Shown here: positions 24,281-29,265 of the stretch, in pieces
How positions within the stretch are numbered: position 1 is the first letter of the stretch
How the letters are laid out: each line of letters opens with the position of its first letter
From: Hippea sp964442345
GTDB lineage: Bacteria; Campylobacterota_A; Desulfurellia; Desulfurellales; Hippeaceae
Direction of reading: 5' to 3'
Length of the DNA: 29,265 bases
Assembly (NCBI GenBank): GCA_964442345.1
Contig: CAYTZD010000010.1
Coordinates: 1 to 29,265 of the forward strand
Translations under genes and position numbers: made by a program
The notes under the pieces: model-generated
Told to the model about the DNA's origin: nothing
The model's database searches: none
What the model saw: only the letters and a program-made list of their open reading frames with translations

Positions 24281-24914
24281 CGTTCACCTCCAGAAATTTC
24301 TTGGTTTGAATTTTTAATTCTTCTGCTTTTTTTGTAAACTCATCTTCAAAGAATTCAAGTTTGCACAGGCATGAGTCGATAATTGACTCAACCTTCTTCA
24401 CAGCATCATCTAATTTATCGTTTATTACGCAAAAATCAAAATTTTTTATCTGTTTAAACTCATTAAGAGCCGTCTGGAATCTTATATTAAGTCTATCCCT
24501 TTTTTTGTCTTTTTTAAGCCTATCCAACCATTCATCAAACGATGGTGGCAGTATAAAGATGCTTACAACCCTGCCTTTAAAACTCTTCATTATGTTTTTT
24601 GCGCCCTGCACATCAATTGCAAGTAGTGCATTTTTGCCTTTGTTTAAGACATCTTCTAAGGCTTTTTTGCTTGTGCCGTAGAAGTTGTCATGCACTATAG
24701 CGTATTCAACAAAACCGCCTTCTTCTATCTTTCTTTTGAATTCTTCTTTGCTTACGAAATAGTAGTCTATGCCGTTTTTTTCGCCTTCTCTTGGTTTTCT
24801 TGTCGTGTGCGTTATAACCCTTTCTATATCTTCTCTTTTTTGTTGAATTATCTCACAAATCGTCGTTTTGCCTGCGCCTGTGGGTGATGAGACAACAAAC
24901 ATTAAGCCCTTCAT
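24261..24914 (-). CDS. gmk: Guanylate kinase
   Basis: Phosphorylates GMP to GDP. 217 residues. P-loop SSPTGAGKTT (9-18), GMP-binding THTTRKPREGE, DYYFVSKEEF, GGFVEYA..YGTSK, and DVQGA. The lid carries RLKKDKKRD rather than the usual R..R.T-type sequence, but the fold is clear. The tail is about 10 residues longer than average. ATG with AAAGGA upstream; overlaps the DUF370 gene stop as ATGA. It supplies GDP/GTP that Rsh uses two genes downstream. Confidence 0.97.
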   Translation of the reverse strand: MKGLMFVVSSPTGAGKTTICEIIQQKREDIERVITHTTRKPREGEKNGIDYYFVSKEEFKRKIEEGGFVEYAIVHDNFYGTSKKALEDVLNKGKNALLAIDVQGAKNIMKSFKGRVVSIFILPPSFDEWLDRLKKDKKRDRLNIRFQTALNEFKQIKNFDFCVINDKLDDAVKKVESIIDSCLCKLEFFEDEFTKKAEELKIQTKKFLEVNDGNIHV

Positions 24915-25144
24915 TCGTTAATCCTTTCTGCTATTGTCATTACTGCAATGCCAGATAGGATAACATGTCCTGAATCCATTATGATTATAGAACGCGTCTT
25001 TCTGCCTTGAGTTGCATCTATCACTTTGCCTTCCTTTTCCAGTTGTTCCCTTAATCGTTTTATTGGTGTTGATGATGGATTAACAATGGCAACAATTCTC
25101 TCTCTGTTTATAAAATTTCCAAATCCTATGTTTACAACAGCCAT
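24911..25144 (-). CDS. DUF370 / RemA-like regulatory protein
   Basis: 77-residue DUF370 protein. Family hallmarks: an N-terminal VNIGFGNFINRERIVAIV beta segment, NPSSTPIKRL (22-31), DATQGRKTRSII (43-54) and a closing DSGHVILSGI. In Bacillus the homologue RemA is a DNA-binding activator of matrix genes; the basic GRKTR loop seen here fits DNA contact, but the target in this organism is unknown. It starts directly after the rnr stop and overlaps gmk as ATGA. DUF370 next to gmk-rpoZ is a known arrangement in Firmicutes and some other phyla. Confidence 0.9.
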   Translation of the reverse strand: MAVVNIGFGNFINRERIVAIVNPSSTPIKRLREQLEKEGKVIDATQGRKTRSIIIMDSGHVILSGIAVMTIAERINE

Positions 25145-27211
25145 TTAGACCACCGTAAAGTCTATCTCTCCTGCAAACTTATCAACTGCAACAACCATTA
25201 CCCTAACATCGTCTCCCAGCTTGAAGATGCGTTTCTTTCTTTTTCCCACCATTGCATACATATATTCAATATACTGATAATAATCGTCTTTCAGCTGATT
25301 TGCAGGGACAAATCCTTCAACGAAATGCTCTTTTAATCTTACGAAGAATCCCGTTGGTATTATCGTTGTTATCGTGCCTGTGAATATCTCGCCAATTTTG
25401 TCTTTCATAAACTGTGCTGCCTTTATGTCGTTCATATAGAACATAGCATTTTCTGTGGTTAATTCCCTTTCTTGAATGGTTTTTACTTCGCTTTCAAGGT
25501 TTTCAAACTGCTCTTTTGTTCTGTTTAATGCTGCTTTTGTCATTCTGTGGACTATTAAGTCTGGATATCTCCTGATTGGTGATGTAAAGTGTGTGTAATT
25601 ATCAAAATGCAGTGCAAAATGCCCTCTGTTTTTTGTTGAATATTCTGCTCTTTTTAAAGACCTAAGCATCATCTGAGAAACTATCTTTTTGAGTTTTTCG
25701 TCTTTTACGCTTTTTAGAATCCTTTGTAGGTCTTTTGATGTAAATTCGTCAGGTAGCTCAAACCTTATGCCCATTTTTCTTAAGAAAGCCAATAGGTTTG
25801 CAAGTTTTACTGGGTCTGGGTCTTCATGAATCCTGCGTATATAAGTCTCATAATGTTTTTTTAAAAAGTCTGCAACGCATAGATTGGCAACAAGCATAAA
25901 TTCTTCAATAATGGAGTGTGAAAACTTGTGCGGTCTTTCTTGAATATCTATAATCTCATCGTTTTGCATAATAAAGTATGGCTCTGGTATATCTAAATCG
26001 AGACTACCTTTCTTGAATCTGCGTTTTCTTAAGATTGAAGCAAGCTTTTCCATAGCCTTGAGATTCTTTTTTAGTTTTTCATCTGCTTGCAGTTTATTAT
26101 CCAATATATCCTGCACTTCATCGTATGTCATTCTATGTTTGTTTCTTATTACGCTCTCTTTTATCGAGTATCTCTTTACTGCGCCGTTCTTTGATATCTC
26201 CATTATAACGCTTACGGTTAGCCTGTCTTTGTCTGGAACAAGTGAGCAGATATCGTTTGATAGTTTAAACGGAAGCATTGGTATAACACTGCCTGGAAAA
26301 TAGACGCTAAATCCACGATTTAGGGCTTCTTCATCTAAAGCAGTCCCTTCCTTTACATAGTTTGAGACATCAGCTATATGGACATAAAGCCTAAAAGAGC
26401 CATCTTTGTTTTCTTTTATATCTACGGCATCGTCGAAGTCTTTGGCATCTGCCCCATCAATGGTTATTGTTGGTAGGTCTGTAAAATCTTCTCTATTCTT
26501 AAAATCGTCAATTGTTGGCTCTTTTATCTTGTTTAGTTCTTCTTTTACTTTATCTGAAAACTCATAAGGTAAGCCAAACTTATCAACAACAACTTCTATA
26601 TCTATATCTGGATTGAATGGTTCTCCGTATATTTTTACTATCTCGCCATTTACTGTTTTTCCTATGGAAGTTATACGCGCAAGGACAAGCCAACCTTCTT
26701 TTAGCTTCTTATCCTTTCCTTTTACATTTACAACAAACGGAATTTTTCTATCAATGGGTGATACAAGCCAGCCTTTGGGCTTTTTTATCAAGTATCCTAT
26801 AATGTTTTTTGTATTTCTCTTGGTTATCTTTACAATCTTGGATGTTATGCCTATGTTTCTTTTATCAAGTTTTACAATTACTTCATCGCCTTCTGCTGCT
26901 TTGGCTGCATTTATCAGTCTTGGCAGTCTTATCTCGCCGTCGTTTCTTTGAAGGAAGTATGCGCCTTCTTTTCTTATTAGGATACCTTTAAGTATTGGTG
27001 TCTCTGATACCTTTTTTGGCTTTGCTATCACATATCTACTGTGTGATATCTTCTTTATTTTACCTTCTTTTGTGAGCTTTTTTAATTCTCTGTAAAATGC
27101 TGTTTTCTGTTTTTTGGGAATGCCCAATGCCCTTCTTAATTCTGAGCCGTTTAACGGCTTGTAATCGTGAGACGATAATAGTTTTATAATAGCTATAGAG
27201 TACCTTGACAT
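25145..27211 (-). CDS. rnr: Ribonuclease R (RNB-family 3'-5' exoribonuclease)
   Basis: Processive 3'-5' exoribonuclease, 688 residues. N-terminal winged-helix (about 1-65, LNGSELRRALGIPKKQKTAF), cold-shock-like RNA-binding domains (about 70-205), the RNB catalytic domain with Asp252, Asp258, Asp260 and Asp261 in TIDGADAKDFDDAVDI (same spacing as E. coli RNase II Asp201/207/209/210), HFTSPIRRYPDLIVHR, and a C-terminal S1 domain (about 600-688) ending soon after. The basic tail seen in E. coli RNase R is lacking. Shine-Dalgarno GGGAG before ATG; overlaps rpoN by 19 bases. Confidence 0.96.
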   Translation of the reverse strand: MSRYSIAIIKLLSSHDYKPLNGSELRRALGIPKKQKTAFYRELKKLTKEGKIKKISHSRYVIAKPKKVSETPILKGILIRKEGAYFLQRNDGEIRLPRLINAAKAAEGDEVIVKLDKRNIGITSKIVKITKRNTKNIIGYLIKKPKGWLVSPIDRKIPFVVNVKGKDKKLKEGWLVLARITSIGKTVNGEIVKIYGEPFNPDIDIEVVVDKFGLPYEFSDKVKEELNKIKEPTIDDFKNREDFTDLPTITIDGADAKDFDDAVDIKENKDGSFRLYVHIADVSNYVKEGTALDEEALNRGFSVYFPGSVIPMLPFKLSNDICSLVPDKDRLTVSVIMEISKNGAVKRYSIKESVIRNKHRMTYDEVQDILDNKLQADEKLKKNLKAMEKLASILRKRRFKKGSLDLDIPEPYFIMQNDEIIDIQERPHKFSHSIIEEFMLVANLCVADFLKKHYETYIRRIHEDPDPVKLANLLAFLRKMGIRFELPDEFTSKDLQRILKSVKDEKLKKIVSQMMLRSLKRAEYSTKNRGHFALHFDNYTHFTSPIRRYPDLIVHRMTKAALNRTKEQFENLESEVKTIQERELTTENAMFYMNDIKAAQFMKDKIGEIFTGTITTIIPTGFFVRLKEHFVEGFVPANQLKDDYYQYIEYMYAMVGKRKKRIFKLGDDVRVMVVAVDKFAGEIDFTVV

Positions 27212-28527
27212 TTTCTCTCCCGAGAGCTTGGAATGTTAAGCTCTTTTCTGTATTTTGTTATTGTTCTTCTTGTGAGTTTTATGCCCATCTTCTCAAGTTT
27301 TGCCTTAATCTGGTCGTCGCTTAACGGTTGTGTTTTATCTTCCTTGTTTATCATATCTTTTATTATCGATTTAACATAATCCTTTGATATCTCTTCTGAT
27401 ACACCGCTTGAGAAGAACTTGCTTAACGGTATTATTTTGCCTTCAAATAGCATATATTTGTTTGATACAGCCCTTGTTATGGTTGAGACATTAAAGCCTA
27501 AAATCTTGGCTATCTCTTTTCTTGTCAGCGGTTTTATTGTGCCGTCTTCAAAGAATTGATTTTGCTTTTCTAATATTACATTGACCGTCTTTAGAAGTGT
27601 TTTGTTTCTTTGGGATATGGCGATGATAAGCTCTTTGATTTCTTTGTATTTTTCTTCAATAAACCTTTTTGCATCGCTGTTTTTTAAGTATTCGTTAAGC
27701 ATCTCTTCATCTATGGTAATGTGCGATAGTATTTTATCTTCAACTGTTGCTATAAGTTTTCCGTTTATCTTTTTTACATATACATCTGGCTCTATAAAGT
27801 CTGTCTGTTTGGGTGAGTAGTAATTCTCAAGCGGATACAGAAGAAAACTTTTGAGTGTGTTTAGAATATCCCTAAACTCATCATCGTTAAAACCCGTTTT
27901 CTCCTTTATCTTTTCAAGATTTGGCTTGCCTGCATTATCCATAACATCAATAACTGTTTTTATCTTGTCAGTCTCTATACCTTCTTCTTCTGCCTGAAGC
28001 AGGATAAACTCTTTTGTGTTTAAGGTTGCACATCCGATAGGCTCAAGTCTGATAATTTGTTTTCTTATAAACTCAACCCTTTCTAAGGATGAATTTGTTT
28101 TGGATGCTATCTCGTTTATCGTTGTATCTAAAAAGCCTTTCTCATTTATGTTGTATATGATTTCTTTTGCTATATTTAAATCCTTATCGTCAAGGTCTAT
28201 CTCAAATGTTAATTGAGAAAGTAGGGATTCTTGAAGGCTATCTTCTTTTGATGTTGTAGCTTCTATGATGTCTGAGACGCTTTCTTGGTCGTGATTGAAG
28301 TATTCTTTAAACGATTCGTCGATCTCTTTTATCTTTTCATCCCTGTAGGTTTCTTTTGATACTTTTATATCATCTTCTATCTTTACAATAGGGTTTGATT
28401 CAGCCACACTTTTAAGTTGCTGTTCTATCTCTGTTATGTTCATAGCCAAAATTTTTAATGATAAATCAATGCGTGGTGTCAGTATAAGACCTAAATGTGT
28501 GTCGATATTTGTTCTTAACTCTATCAT
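27193..28527 (-). CDS. rpoN: RNA polymerase sigma-54 factor
   Basis: Alternative sigma factor needing AAA+ enhancer-binding activators. 444 residues: region I (1-50; LGLILTPRIDLSLKILAM and EIEQQL), an acidic region II (about 52-85), the core-binding domain, a helix-turn-helix with LTRKEIAKILGFNVSTITRAV, and the C-terminal RpoN box TRRTITKYR (419-427; consensus ARRTVAKYR). Start overlaps the lptB stop as ATGA; the lptB-rpoN order is conserved in many Proteobacteria. No activator gene is in this window. Confidence 0.97.
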   Translation of the reverse strand: MIELRTNIDTHLGLILTPRIDLSLKILAMNITEIEQQLKSVAESNPIVKIEDDIKVSKETYRDEKIKEIDESFKEYFNHDQESVSDIIEATTSKEDSLQESLLSQLTFEIDLDDKDLNIAKEIIYNINEKGFLDTTINEIASKTNSSLERVEFIRKQIIRLEPIGCATLNTKEFILLQAEEEGIETDKIKTVIDVMDNAGKPNLEKIKEKTGFNDDEFRDILNTLKSFLLYPLENYYSPKQTDFIEPDVYVKKINGKLIATVEDKILSHITIDEEMLNEYLKNSDAKRFIEEKYKEIKELIIAISQRNKTLLKTVNVILEKQNQFFEDGTIKPLTRKEIAKILGFNVSTITRAVSNKYMLFEGKIIPLSKFFSSGVSEEISKDYVKSIIKDMINKEDKTQPLSDDQIKAKLEKMGIKLTRRTITKYRKELNIPSSRERKCQGTL

Positions 28528-29240
28528 GTGCAGAAGCTCTTACCTAAATACATATCTATGACTTCTTCGTCTCTTATTAGTTCATCTGGTGTTCCTTCCC
28601 TTACGATTTTGCCGTCGAACAATAGATAGGCTCTATCGACAATGTCCAATATCTCTCTAACATTGTGGTCTGTTATGATTATGCCTATGTTTCTGTTTTT
28701 TAGGCTTTTTATTATCTCTTTAAGTTCGTCAACGATTATTGGGTCAATGCCTGCAAATGGCTCATCAAGGAGTATAAATCTTGGTTTTGTTGCCAAAGCC
28801 CTTGCAACTTCAACCCTTCTTCTCTCACCACCTGACACAGCATAAGCTGGCGTTTTTCTTATGTGTGCAATGTTTAAATCTTCAAGCAATTTCTCAAGTA
28901 TCAATTTTCTTGTTTTTTCGTCCTTATAGATGAATTCAAGTATCGCATAAATGTTCTCTTCGACTGTCATTCCTCTGAATATCGATGGCTCCTGTGGCAG
29001 ATAGGATAGGCCTTTTTGTGCTCTTTTATACATAGGCAGGTGGGTTATCTCTTCATCTTCCATAAATATCTTTCCGTTGTCTGGTCTTATAAGTCCTGCT
29101 ATCATATAGAATGTTGTTGTTTTACCTGCACCATTTGGACCTAAAAGACCGACAATTTCGCCTTCTTTTGCTTCAATATTGACATCATTTACAGCTATCT
29201 TCTTTTTATAGCTTTTCTTCAATCCCGCACATCTCAACAT
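28524..29240 (-). CDS. lptB: LPS export ABC transporter ATP-binding protein LptB
   Basis: Cytoplasmic ATPase of LptB2FG that extracts LPS from the inner membrane. 238 residues. Walker A GPNGAGKTT (34-42), Q-loop Gln83, signature VSGGERRRVEVARAL (135-149), Walker B FILLDEP (155-161), and DHNVRE with the switch His. The sequence following Walker A and the SGGERRRVE form are typical of LptB rather than other ABC ATPases. Only 25 bases of upstream sequence are present; no clear Shine-Dalgarno is visible and a TATTAT lies 5 bases before the ATG, but a promoter or the end of an upstream gene such as lptA cannot be judged. Confidence 0.95.
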   Translation of the reverse strand: MLRCAGLKKSYKKKIAVNDVNIEAKEGEIVGLLGPNGAGKTTTFYMIAGLIRPDNGKIFMEDEEITHLPMYKRAQKGLSYLPQEPSIFRGMTVEENIYAILEFIYKDEKTRKLILEKLLEDLNIAHIRKTPAYAVSGGERRRVEVARALATKPRFILLDEPFAGIDPIIVDELKEIIKSLKNRNIGIIITDHNVREILDIVDRAYLLFDGKIVREGTPDELIRDEEVIDMYLGKSFCT

Positions 29241-29265
29241 ACCAAATAATACATAAATTTTATTT

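Noticed and set aside
1..29265. Search for CRISPR arrays, tRNA/rRNA genes, insertion sequences, attachment sites and phage genes
   Set aside because: No regularly spaced repeats, transposase-like products, cloverleaf-like intergenic sequence or terminal inverted repeats seen; gaps between genes are at most about 140 bases and are accounted for by promoters and one terminator.

Overview
This is an A+T-rich, gene-dense window from a Gram-negative bacterium. It has an LPS-export ATPase (LptB), a heptosyltransferase-like glycosyltransferase, type IV pilus motor genes, sigma-54 and an HrcA/CIRCE heat-shock system. Low G+C, many Lys/Glu/Ile-rich proteins and this gene mix would fit a thermophilic sulfur-metabolising lineage such as Desulfurellaceae (Hippea/Desulfurella-like). 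That placement is inference from composition and gene content; no 16S rRNA gene is present. I see no tRNA, rRNA, CRISPR array, insertion sequence or prophage. No gap between genes exceeds about 140 bases.

Layout. (1) 34-4450, minus strand: dnaJ - DUF445 membrane protein - mazG - sodium:solute symporter, nearly all overlapping or touching. dnaJ has its own sigma-70-like promoter. (2) 4526-8130, minus strand: hrcA - grpE - dnaK, with a CIRCE operator over the hrcA ribosome-binding site and a strong intrinsic terminator after dnaK. (3) 8204-11622, plus strand: a two-gene signalling unit. The first product has a zinc ribbon, receiver-like, degenerate GGDEF-like and HDOD regions. The second is an HD-GYP cyclic-di-GMP phosphodiesterase. 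They overlap by ATGA. (4) 11590-12594, minus strand: a family 9 glycosyltransferase, convergent with the HD-GYP gene and divergent from tsaE. (5) 12654-17880, plus strand: tsaE - aroE - pilB - pilT - pilC. (6) 17855-29240, minus strand: an uninterrupted 11-gene run lptB - rpoN - rnr - DUF370/remA-like - gmk - rpoZ - rsh - mreB - mreC - mreD - mrdA.

How they work together. Blocks 1 and 2 are proteostasis and housekeeping. dnaK is under HrcA control, but dnaJ is separated from it by a terminator and has no CIRCE. Blocks 3 and 5 look like a cyclic-di-GMP/type IV pilus neighbourhood: an eraser (HD-GYP), a degenerate GGDEF/HDOD partner, and a PilB whose N-terminus carries two MshEN-like motifs of the kind that bind cyclic-di-GMP. 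Block 6 joins guanine-nucleotide and (p)ppGpp control (gmk, rpoZ, rsh), RNA decay, sigma-54 and the cell-elongation machinery in one probable transcription unit.

The most unusual signals are: the four-part HDOD protein with its HD-GYP partner, probable leaderless start sites at 8240 and 12654 (and possibly 12594), and the operator-over-Shine-Dalgarno arrangement at hrcA. Most of the rest is recognisable core-genome content. I did not find a clearly new defence or mobile system.
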